Shown here: positions 17,199-25,039 of the stretch, piece after piece
How the letters are laid out: every line of letters starts with the position of its first letter
How positions within the stretch are numbered: the first letter of the stretch is position 1
The notes under the pieces: model-generated
What the model saw: the letters and a program-made list of their open reading frames with translations, nothing else
Database searches by the model: none
What the model was told of the DNA's origin: nothing
Program-made: the position numbers and the translations under genes
Assembly: GCA_039105265.1 (NCBI GenBank)
Contig: JAPFFF010000003.1
Location: forward strand, 3,348,001-3,412,000
Direction of reading: 5' to 3'
Length of the DNA stretch: 64,000 nucleotides
From: Tritrichomonas musculus
Lineage: Eukaryota > Parabasalia > Tritrichomonadida > Tritrichomonadidae

Positions 17199-19901
17199 AT
17201 GATGAGTGATCTTAGTTTTCACGAAAATAGTTCGCCCGACGAGTTTGACCTTAGCAATGACGAAGTTGCTCTAAACGTGACGAATGCAGAAAAACAAGCT
17301 AATGTAAAAAAAAATCCAAACACCAAAAAAACAACTAATCCAAAAAAAAAGAAAAAGAAAAACACCAAAGCTTTTTTAAAATGGAAAAAAAGGCAGATAG
17401 ATCCTAATACTTTTTTGCATGACGAAGAAATGACTCGATTAAATATTCCACCTTTTCTGCAGCACGTATATCTTTCTGGAATTCCGGATAATCCAATTTC
17501 AAGATTTCGAGAATGGCAAAAATCTTTATTCGAAAGAAAAGAATGGCAAGAAGGAAAAAATACGATCGTTCTTGTTCCAACATCTGGTGGGAAAACAGTT
17601 GCTGCTGATGTTGCAATTGCTCAACTATTGGCTGGTGATAAAAAAGCAAAGGCAATACTTGCATTACCCTTTGTTGCATTAGCTAATGAAAAATATACTG
17701 AATATGTTCAACGTTTTTTTCCATATTCTGTTCGTCCATTCTATATGAACATTGGTGGAAATGATTTTCATAGAGGACAAATTGCTGTTTGCACTTTTGA
17801 AAAAGCTCATTCAATCATTAATTCAGCTCTCACCGGAGGTTATTCAAATCAGATAAAACTTATCATCATTGATGAGGTTCATATGCTTGGTGATGAGTCA
17901 AGAGGTCCAGTGGTGGAAGCTCTTATTGTCAAAGCTTTGCTGATGAAAAATCATCCTCGTGTAATTGGATTAACTGCAACTATTAACCAAAAAGATGCAT
18001 TGCGCCTTTCAAAGTGGGTAAATGGTTTTTCATTTATTTCTGAATCTCGACCATCTCAAGTCAAGCAATATATGAAAAGTAAAAGTGGAGATTTGCTCCG
18101 AATTTCTCCAGATGGAAAATTGGTTCGTTTTCATACATTAAAAAGCATTCCAGACGACCAGAATCACTTGATTGACCCTATTCGAACATTACTTTCTCAT
18201 CCAAACGGATCTTCAATAATAGTTTTCGTTAACTCACGTGCACAGACATTACAGACAGCTATCATGATTTCTCTTAAACTTTATGACAGTAAAGTTGATC
18301 TTCCAACTGTACCGCCGCCATCTCCAGAAATTTCAGAAGCGCGCAAAAAGTTACTTCAAGATCTTACTAGAGTTACTGGAACACTTGATAAAAGTGTTGC
18401 AAGCTGTATAGCCAAAGGCATTGGTGTTCATCATGCCGGGCTTATGCTTGAAGAACGTCGTTTAATTGAATCAGCCGCAAGAAAAAAAACTTTAAATATA
18501 CTTGTTGCAACAACAACTCTCAGTGCTGGTGTTAATATTCATAGTGTAAGCAGAGTTTTTATTACAGATATATATCGAACCTCATTTTCACCAATAACCA
18601 AAAGAAATGAAAAGATTTTAATTCCATCTTCTCAATTCACGCAAATGATAGGGAGAGCTGGTAGAACCGAGAACAGGCCTGGTGATGCTATCATCATTGC
18701 ACACAGCGATGCTGAAAGTGAGATGAAAGATATTATACAGTTATCAAAGCATCAGATTAATGATTTGGTTCCACACTTGTTAGATGAAGGGCATTTCGAT
18801 CGTTTCTTTTTACAATGTCTTTCAACATCTCTTGTCCCACCAAAAGGAGGACTTGTCACATTCATCTCTAAATCTTTGAGTTATTCGCTTTCGGAAAATA
18901 CTGCTAAACAGATAAATTCATTAAATGTATCTAATACATCAGATTCATTAAATCCATCAAGTCCATCAAACCCCTCTAATCCTGAGAATTCGACATTTTC
19001 TTATGAAACTGCAGCCAAAAGACTCATTGATAAGGGTCTTATAAGTAAGGATAGTTATGAAGCAACCCCTCTTGGTAGAGCTATTGCATCATCTAGCGTT
19101 TCTATTGATGAAGGAATATTTTTGGAGTCAATTATCAAAAATATTCAAAAGAATCTTTGTCTTGATGATGAACTTCATCTTCTTTATCTTTGTGTTTCAC
19201 CAACTATAGCAGATACAGTCAAAAAGAAAGAGCCATATGATTCTAATATATGGATTCGTATTTTTAGAGAGCATCTTCATGTTGTTCAGCTTGTGACAGG
19301 TCTAAGGACATATTCTGAAATTGATCGGATTCAAGACTTCCCTAGAATCTATGGAGGTCTTGGAAGAGTTAATCCTGAACTCGACAGTAAGTTAGATAGA
19401 GTTTTTATCGCCGCTGTTTTATATGATTTAATTAATGAAGTTCCTATTCCTCAAATTACAAGGCAATTTAACGTTGATCGAGGAATGATTCAATCTCTTC
19501 AAATGCAATGTGCATCATTTGCAGGACAGACGTCCCGTTTTTGTGAAATTTACGGTTCAGTTCTTCTTGCATCTACATTAAATAGATTTAGGCAAAGATT
19601 AAGTTTCGCAGCACGTTCAGAACTTCTTGCTTTGATGGTTTTACCTTCAATATCAAAAGGAATAGCTAGAATACTCTATGACGCTGGTCTTACTTCGCCA
19701 ATTGATATTTCAAATCTGAATAAAGAAGCTTTAGCTGCAATTATTGTTAATCCAAATGACAAAGAACAGAGTGCAACTCCTACTGAAGCTGATCTCTCGG
19801 TTGCTTCAAGCATACTTGAAGAAGCTACTGAATATACAAAAAGTTTGGCCAAAATGGAGCAATTGGAAGAAATCGCAATTCAAAAAGCTTCAGAGATGTA
19901 A
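17199..19901 (+). CDS. HELQ/POLQ-type superfamily 2 DNA helicase
   Basis: This 900-residue Ski2-like DNA helicase resembles HELQ or the helicase half of polymerase theta, enzymes acting in strand-break and crosslink repair. The basic, disordered N-terminal 85 residues may hold the nuclear signal (KKKKKKNTK). Helicase motifs are intact: motif I VPTSGGKT (about 126-133), DEVH at 225-228, motif III LTATI, motif V LVATTTLSAGVN and motif VI QMIGRAGR. The C-terminal part has the winged-helix and helical domain typical of HELQ/POLQ (SFAGQTSRFCE, GIARILYDAGL). No polymerase domain follows, so HELQ is the better label. An upstream TTG codon could extend the frame, but the ATG at 17199 (or 17202) is the likely start. 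A 12-codon upstream ORF (17171-17209) overlaps this start. A Ser/Asn/Pro low-complexity insert sits near residues 575-605. Confidence 0.9.
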   Translation: MMSDLSFHENSSPDEFDLSNDEVALNVTNAEKQANVKKNPNTKKTTNPKKKKKKNTKAFLKWKKRQIDPNTFLHDEEMTRLNIPPFLQHVYLSGIPDNPISRFREWQKSLFERKEWQEGKNTIVLVPTSGGKTVAADVAIAQLLAGDKKAKAILALPFVALANEKYTEYVQRFFPYSVRPFYMNIGGNDFHRGQIAVCTFEKAHSIINSALTGGYSNQIKLIIIDEVHMLGDESRGPVVEALIVKALLMKNHPRVIGLTATINQKDALRLSKWVNGFSFISESRPSQVKQYMKSKSGDLLRISPDGKLVRFHTLKSIPDDQNHLIDPIRTLLSHPNGSSIIVFVNSRAQTLQTAIMISLKLYDSKVDLPTVPPPSPEISEARKKLLQDLTRVTGTLDKSVASCIAKGIGVHHAGLMLEERRLIESAARKKTLNILVATTTLSAGVNIHSVSRVFITDIYRTSFSPITKRNEKILIPSSQFTQMIGRAGRTENRPGDAIIIAHSDAESEMKDIIQLSKHQINDLVPHLLDEGHFDRFFLQCLSTSLVPPKGGLVTFISKSLSYSLSENTAKQINSLNVSNTSDSLNPSSPSNPSNPENSTFSYETAAKRLIDKGLISKDSYEATPLGRAIASSSVSIDEGIFLESIIKNIQKNLCLDDELHLLYLCVSPTIADTVKKKEPYDSNIWIRIFREHLHVVQLVTGLRTYSEIDRIQDFPRIYGGLGRVNPELDSKLDRVFIAAVLYDLINEVPIPQITRQFNVDRGMIQSLQMQCASFAGQTSRFCEIYGSVLLASTLNRFRQRLSFAARSELLALMVLPSISKGIARILYDAGLTSPIDISNLNKEALAAIIVNPNDKEQSATPTEADLSVASSILEEATEYTKSLAKMEQLEEIAIQKASEM

Positions 19902-20138
19902 TATGATATTTCGATTTTCACAGTACAATTGTTTTGCCAATATGTTACTAAAATAATTATGTCTTTTTGGACAGAGAGTCCTATATTATATTATCATGAG
20001 ATTTTTATTAATAAAATAAATTCGGTAAAATTATCTTTTTTCATTTCCAAGCATTAACAAAAGACAAAAATATGTATTTGATGTGAAATGATATTAGCAA
20101 CCTGTCATATTGTTGTTACATACCATAAGTATTATGGT

Positions 20139-20146
20139 AAAAAAAA
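20139..20146 (-). terminator. RNA polymerase III terminator (T8)
   Basis: On the minus strand a run of eight T follows the tRNA 3' end by five bases, the usual polymerase III stop. Confidence 0.75.
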
Positions 20147-20151
20147 GTTTA

Positions 20152-20224
20152 GCCTCCGGCGGGACTCGAACCCGCAACCCCAAGATTAAGAGTCTTATGC
20201 TCTAGCCGGTTGAGCTACGAAGGC
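20152..20224 (-). tRNA. tRNA-Lys (anticodon CUU)
   Basis: The 73-base gene folds into a full cloverleaf. The acceptor stem pairs GCCTTCG with CGGAGGC (one wobble), the D stem is GCTC/GAGC, the anticodon stem is TAAGA/TCTTG around loop CTCTTAA, and the T arm is GCGGG-TTCGAGT-CCCGC. Bases 34-36 are CTT, reading AAG lysine. There is no intron and CCA is not encoded. The internal A box (TAGCTCAACCGG) and B box (GGTTCGAGTCC) are good matches. Confidence 0.95.
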
Positions 20225-20524
20225 TTCACATAGGTCAAACTAAATATATTTACAAGAATAGGCACAAAACTGAAATTATTTGTTTTTGAAAATATTCTTC
20301 TTTTTGTTAGCATTTAGTAAAGCATTGTTGGAATTAATTATAAGGCATTCATCAATTTCTAATATTAAGCAAGAAATTTTATTTATTAATTAAATTAATT
20401 TAATTTCCGAAAATGAGTATACATTATAAATTCTAAATTGCTCTGCGAGATTAATCAAAAAAGTGAATAGAATGAATCACTAGTAACAAAAAAAAAATTA
20501 GTCGAAAAAATAAGTAACAATTAT

Positions 20525-20812
20525 TTATCCTGAGTGCCTTTCTGCAATTGTAAAGTCAATTTTGGCTTCGTTATCTACCAAATCAAAAACTGGAGCTGTA
20601 TTGGTGATTTCCTTCATAATTCTTTTCATATGAATAAAATAAAAAATGCAGATAGCGCAAAAGGAAATTCCCATAAAAATTAATGGAATGGTAATGCTTT
20701 GATTATTGTTAAATATCGAATCTAAATTAATTGAATCTTGATTTAATGGCTCATTGTTTTCTTGTCCAAATTGATCAAGAGAAAAAGCGAAGGAAAAAAG
20801 GAAAAATATCAT
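20525..20812 (-). CDS. Small type I membrane protein
   Basis: The 95-residue product is not recognised. A short signal peptide (MIFFLFSFAFS) is followed by an Asn/Gln-rich outside segment of about 28 residues, one membrane helix at about 41-61 (ITIPLIFMGISFCAICIFYF), a basic stop-transfer HMKR and a cytosolic tail of about 30 residues. It is divergent from eS28 with only 105 bp between starts, so they share a compact promoter region. A TCATA initiator-like word lies about 22 bases before the ATG. Its size and layout resemble the gene at 40367. Confidence 0.7.
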   Translation of the reverse strand: MIFFLFSFAFSLDQFGQENNEPLNQDSINLDSIFNNNQSITIPLIFMGISFCAICIFYFIHMKRIMKEITNTAPVFDLVDNEAKIDFTIAERHSG

Positions 20813-20876
20813 CAGAAATTAATTAAAATATGAATTCAATTTTCTAAAAAAAATAATAGAAAATTTTGTTTAAATA

Positions 20877-20886
20877 TAACGGTTAG
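20877..20886 (+). promoter_or_regulatory. TAACGGTTAG Myb-like box upstream of eS28
   Basis: The ten-base word TAACGGTTAG lies 41 bases before the eS28 ATG. The identical word precedes eS4 (61897-61906). AACGG/TTA is the classical Myb-binding core. Confidence 0.55.
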
Positions 20887-20903
20887 ATTTAAAGATTGGC
20901 CAT

Positions 20904-20908
20904 TCATT
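20904..20908 (+). promoter_or_regulatory. TCATT initiator of eS28
   Basis: TCATT is 9 bases before the ATG. CATTTTTTGAAAAATG (20905-20920) is a palindrome with one mismatched pair that includes the start codon, as at 7633-7648. Confidence 0.6.
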
Positions 20909-20917
20909 TTTTGAAAA

Positions 20918-21118
20918 ATGGAAGAAGAACAAGTTAAACTCGCTGTTGTCAAGCAAATCATTGGTCGTACTGGAAGCCGTGGTGGAGTTACACAGGTCAA
21001 AGTTCAATTTATTGATGACCCAGGCCGTACTCTTATTCGTAATGTGAAAGGACCAGTTCGTGAAAATGATATTCTTTCACTTCTTGAAACAGAACGTGAA
21101 GCTCGACGACTTAGGTAA
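20918..21118 (+). CDS. RPS28: 40S ribosomal protein eS28
   Basis: The 66-residue protein matches eS28 over its full length, including the hallmark [23 protein letters not shown] and the C-terminal [12 protein letters not shown]. It is a component of the small ribosomal subunit near the mRNA exit. Codons are GC-richer than in the surrounding hypotheticals, as expected for high expression. The upstream region carries the shared TAACGGTTAG box and a TCATT initiator. It diverges from the small membrane protein at 20525 and is convergent with the HYLS1-like gene. The start codon fits the usual length of the family (62-69 residues). Confidence 0.97.
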   Translation: MEEEQVKLAVVKQIIGRTGSRGGVTQVKVQFIDDPGRTLIRNVKGPVRENDILSLLETEREARRLR

Positions 21119-21401
21119 GCATTGAACAAATATGTGTATGTTATTTCAGATAAACCATATAAATTCTTTTTTGTAAAAAAAATATTTAATATTTTATCAT
21201 GTTTTTATATATATATATATAATCTTTTGAATATTTTGCATATATTTTTTGCTTCCTGTCCTTTTTTTTTTAGGAAAAGAGAAAGGTTAGTATTATCATC
21301 CGAATTAATGCAAAATAATTATGGTGGAAATAATAAGTATAGAGGCACTTATTGGAAATATCGTAATTTTAGTAATAAAAAAAACAGAATAACATATAAA
21401 A

Positions 21402-22061
21402 TTAGTATACATGAAAATCAGGATGACTATATCTCAGTTTTTCTCGTACTCTAAATCGCATATCATCATTCCGTTGCTCATTTCCTGGAACGTATGGTCG
21501 TGGCTTTCTTTCAATTGCCCTAAGTTCATTAATAAAATCTGGTGGTCTGCTATAAACTTCATTTTTATATATAGGATAGCGGTGTCTAAATGCACGCCAT
21601 GGAGGTGGCAAAATATATCCATGTCCACCACTGCATTTTCTGATCTTTGGGTAAGGATCTTTATAATTTTCGTAATTGAAAAAATATAATGGAGAACAAC
21701 TATATCGTCCTTCGTTTGAACATATCTCACAACAAGCTTGAAGCTGAAGATCAATTGCATTGGCTTTCTGTTGTAGCTGCTGAATTTTAGTTATCCATAT
21801 ATCTTCTTCTTGTTGAAAGTCTGCTGGAAGTGTGAGCTGTCTCCTTGTCGTTGAAACTACTTTCTTTTTTTTGGCGGTTTTTCTTTTTTTGTTTGTTTTT
21901 TTTGTCTGGGTTTGAAATGAAATGCTTTCTTTATTATCGTTGTTCATCGAATTATAAGACTCTGTTTGTAGAAATTGAGAAAATTCCTGTACAATATTTT
22001 TCGGAACGTTATATCCTACTTGATGGAGCTGTTGCTGAAGCCTATCTTCTTGATCCATCAT
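21402..22061 (-). CDS. HYLS1-like centriole protein
   Basis: The 219-residue protein has a coiled, Gln-rich N terminus (LQQQLHQVGYNVP), a very basic linker (about 55-72, KTNKKRKTAKKKKVV), and a second short coiled coil followed by CCEIC. The C-terminal motif reads YVPGNEQRNDDMRFRVREKL at about 190-209. That motif resembles the conserved C-terminal box of HYLS1 (PGE..R.ELRW.VREKM), a centriole protein needed to form cilia and flagella. The identification is by eye from that motif and the small size. Trichomonads have several basal bodies, so such a protein is expected. The ORF begins with two tandem ATGs (22061 and 22058). It is convergent with eS28. Confidence 0.55.
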   Translation of the reverse strand: MMDQEDRLQQQLHQVGYNVPKNIVQEFSQFLQTESYNSMNNDNKESISFQTQTKKTNKKRKTAKKKKVVSTTRRQLTLPADFQQEEDIWITKIQQLQQKANAIDLQLQACCEICSNEGRYSCSPLYFFNYENYKDPYPKIRKCSGGHGYILPPPWRAFRHRYPIYKNEVYSRPPDFINELRAIERKPRPYVPGNEQRNDDMRFRVREKLRYSHPDFHVY

Positions 22062-22689
22062 ATTTTACTCTAACGTCTTTTTTTTTTTTTTTGGCGGCAC
22101 ATTTTTATTATTTTTCCATATAATGACAAATCAGTTTGTAAGATTGCATTAATTATTTATAGATGATCTTTTTACTGTGAGCAACAAATAATTAATGTAA
22201 ATGATTTACTTTTTTTTTTGAGAATTGTAAATTGGTATACTTAATGAAAAACTGATAGATTAGTATAAATATTTTGAAATGAAATTTATGCCTAAATATA
22301 ATAAGCATTTAAGTGTTCGAAATATAATATTTTTCAATAAAGAACTTTTTATTAAAATAGATTGTTATTCAGCTCTTTACTCAAGAGAATTGTAAATTGA
22401 ATAATATTATTCAATTGAGCTCAGATTTATGCATAAACATCATTACATAGATTGCAAAGATTTATAAACTTTTTATTATGTAAATTCCTAAAAATTAGTT
22501 CTTTGTAATCATCCTTTTCATCTATTGCTGTGCATCTTTACTAAGATGATTCTCAAAATTAGATAATTTTCTAATTGATTAAAATTAGATCATATCAATG
22601 ATCAAAATAAGAAAATCTTTTTCAATTTCAAAAAGTTAAAATCTGAAAACTTTTTAAAATATTTTTTAACGTACTTTTTATAAAAAATA
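22062..22689. other. Divergent AT-rich spacer
   Basis: Between the HYLS1-like gene and the gene at 22690 I see only AT-rich sequence with T runs. No initiator TCA close to either ATG is obvious. Confidence 0.6.
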
Positions 22690-23061
22690 ATGTCGCTGCA
22701 TTTTGCACCCAACACCAATTTTAATTCATCAAGATCAAAGTCAAAGAAAACGCCAACGAAATCATCCCAAAGTTTTTCTAATCAATCATTAATGTCAATT
22801 AGTGAATTAGGAGAAAAGCATATTTCACAAGGTCAAGAAGAAAATTATGAATTCTTGCAGCAAATCAAAGAAACCAAAGCAGATTTATTAGTATTAATGG
22901 GGAAAACCAAGAGTTATTCTAAAAATACAGGTGTAAGTTATAAAGACACAATTACCCCACGATCACAAAAGAAAGCATATCAAAAATCGCCATTTGGTGA
23001 AAGTTTACATATAACAGATTATTCTTACTTTTGTACACCGATTTCCAAAAGCAATAAATGA
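22690..23061 (+). CDS. Small Ser/Lys-rich hypothetical protein
   Basis: The 123-residue soluble protein is not recognised. It has a basic, Ser-rich N terminus (SSRSKSKKTPTKSSQS) and a central helical segment (about 37-75, ELGEKHISQGQEENYEFLQQ) that could form a short coiled coil. The Ser/Thr/Pro-rich C-terminal half has several potential phosphosites. There is no signal peptide or membrane helix. Codon bias is like that of other genes here rather than of spacer, supporting a real gene. No domain is recognised and no function is proposed. Confidence 0.6.
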   Translation: MSLHFAPNTNFNSSRSKSKKTPTKSSQSFSNQSLMSISELGEKHISQGQEENYEFLQQIKETKADLLVLMGKTKSYSKNTGVSYKDTITPRSQKKAYQKSPFGESLHITDYSYFCTPISKSNK

Positions 23062-23263
23062 TTTTCAAAATGTATTTATATTAATTAATTAGTAATTCAT
23101 ACTAATGCGTTCCTTAGAGATATTTATCATTTGTAAATTAAAATTATTATTACATTTTTTTCTCCATAATTTTTTTTTTTTTTGAATTAAATGATCATCT
23201 ATTATAATATTATTTATTGGACAATCGTTTTTTTCTACGCCACTTTTTGAATGTTTTTTCTAT

Positions 23264-23283
23264 CCATGAATAGCTATTCATGG
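23264..23283. repeat. Perfect 20-bp palindrome
   Basis: CCATGAATAGCTATTCATGG equals its own reverse complement. A sister palindrome at 32731-32748 (CATGAGTAGCTACTCATG) differs at one base pair, changed on both arms. Confidence 0.7.
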
Positions 23284-23319
23284 AAAGTAAAAAACCGCCA
23301 TCTTAAGGTGAAATTTAAC

Positions 23320-23514
23320 TTACTCTGTTAAGAAAATTAACCAAAAAAATCGTAAATTAAAATTTTCTCTTAAACTTTTAACAGTTTGCTTTTTTTGATA
23401 TAATTTTTTTTTATTTTTACATAATTTTTCAGGAATATACGCACCAGTGATCACCACAGGGCTGTGCGAAGCCGAATCAGGCTCCTTGAATTGCTGGATG
23501 AATCGGGAAGCCAT
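23320..23514 (-). pseudogene. Gene-start fragment inside the TIR element
   Basis: From the ATG at 23514 a 64-residue frame opens with MASRFIQQFKEPDSASHSPV. The first 26 codons or so (down to about 23439) have strikingly higher GC than the surroundings. After that the frame turns into Lys/Asn/Phe-rich low complexity of non-coding type. The ATG has the TTCAAATG context shared with several genes in this window, as if the initiator and first codons of a host gene had been captured. I do not recognise the parent protein. A chance ORF is possible but the sharp composition change argues against it. Confidence 0.45.
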
Positions 23515-23843
23515 TTGAACTAAATATTTATGCATTATTTAGCAAAAATTGAATAAAAAATGTATAAAAAAGTATTCAAAAAGTTTAAAAGTTTTCAAAA
23601 AGTGGCGTAGAAAAATACGATTCCCCTTATTTATTTATTACAAAGAATTCTGAAAAAAAATATTTTGAAATGGTATCCACAACTTCATACCGCAGAAGTT
23701 GAATTCAGAGTTGAAGGGTCAGAAATATTTATCAAAAAAAAAAAAAAGCAAAATGAAATTAGGAGATTTCGAGTTTTATATTGAAATGGGGAAAAAAAAA
23801 AGCGAAATCAATATTTCAGGTTTTATATTGAAATGAAATGAGT

Positions 23844-23946
23844 AAACTTTGTTTTTTATTTTTCGCGTGTAAACTTACGGTTTCTAAGAATTTATTTCAA
23901 ATATTGAATGATTTATTTTTAACACGAAAAATAAAAAACAAAGTTT
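23844..23946. repeat. Perfect 22-bp inverted repeat, 103 bp overall
   Basis: 23844-23865 (starting AAACTTTGTTTTTTATTTTT) is the exact reverse complement of 23925-23946, with similarity continuing a few bases inward after a 2-base offset. It is either a tiny MITE or a long hairpin. Confidence 0.6.
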
Positions 23947-25039
23947 ATATTCGACTATTGACATTGAGCCGTATCATTGAAAAAGTGTACAGAAATGTAT
24001 GGCACTTTTGTCAAAAAAAAAAAAAAGTCAAGATTGTTAGTACTTCAAATGTCGGTTGCATCTTTACTTAATTCAATTTGACAGTTATCGCATTTTTAGT
24101 CATGAATAAAAAAATTTGACAGTCATTTTCAACGACAAAACAAAAGATATCCTATTCCAGAAATCGGACTAGTTTTCTTTAAAAAAGCAAAATGATCTGA
24201 TATTTCTTCTTCATAAACTAGATTGCATTGAAATAGCACAATTTATACGCAAAGTAATGTGAACTGTTTTTCTCATCATCTGGAAGATGAAAAATATCAA
24301 TTTACTCATTATGATAACAAATTATTCCTTTTTCAAGTTCTGCTGCAGATGCAAATAATTTCATCTCAGCTTCTTAAAGGCCGCATCTGACTAGAATCAG
24401 CAATGTATAAGATTTAGAATATGAATGTGATGTCACCTCATCTGTATGACAGTATTTATATTCTGTCTTTTTGGTGAAATAATGTAGAGTGTGTAATTTC
24501 ATATGCATATAGCAGAGCCAGTATTTCCTTCATTATTTCTGAGATCAATATCTGAAAAATGATCGATTGTTTTTTTGGAAGAGGCACCCTTAATTCAGCA
24601 CTAGATATAAAAAGACTTCATTAAAAAATCCATTTTTAAGAAATAAAAAAAAAAATCAATGCATTTTAAAAAAAAAAAAAATCGATTTATTTATAAAACA
24701 ATGCTAAACATCTTCTAGAAAGATAAATTAGTAATGTTGAAAGAATATTATGGCAAAATCATCAAATACTTGCTATTTCAATGTCGTGAAGATTGTACCA
24801 AATCAAGTAACAAATATGAAAATATCTTAATGCAATGCAAAATCAATAATAAAAATTAAATGTTTATAGATTATTTCAAACTTTTAAATGAAAAGACAAG
24901 TCTTCATTACTAAAATTGATTATCACATTGAAATTTGAATTGCATTCAAAGTAGAGGAAGTAATTAACTTTTTCAAAGAAAAAATTCAATGAAATAAAAT
25001 TTTATAAATCATCAATTCACATTTTAATTTTAAACACTG

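Larger units (their letters stand above)
19902..20524. other. Spacer containing a tRNA gene
   Basis: Apart from the tRNA-Lys gene on the minus strand (20152-20224) and its T-run terminator, I see only AT-rich sequence. Confidence 0.7.
23223..23622. mobile_element. 400-bp TIR element carrying a gene-start-like fragment
   Basis: 29-bp terminal inverted repeats (23223-23251 and 23594-23622) differ at one position; both contain TTCTACGCCACTTTTTGAA. Inside lie a perfect 20-bp palindrome (23264-23283) and a GC-rich island (about 23439-23516) that looks like the start of a coding region on the minus strand. No transposase is present, so it is non-autonomous. No clear target-site duplication is visible. 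It resembles Pack-type MITEs that carry host gene pieces. Confidence 0.6.
23062..25039. other. Repeat-bearing spacer
   Basis: About 2 kb holding a 400-bp TIR element (23223-23622), a 103-bp inverted repeat (23844-23946) and a direct repeat TTTTATATTGAAATG (about 23772 and 23820). 24070-25039 is AT-rich with mixed-composition patches (24230-24500) but no frame that looks coding. Confidence 0.6.

Noticed and set aside
21119-21401. Intron or continued coding after eS28 (GTATGT at 21133)
   Set aside because: eS28 already ends with the canonical REARRLR and a stop; no trichomonad-type 3' splice motif follows.
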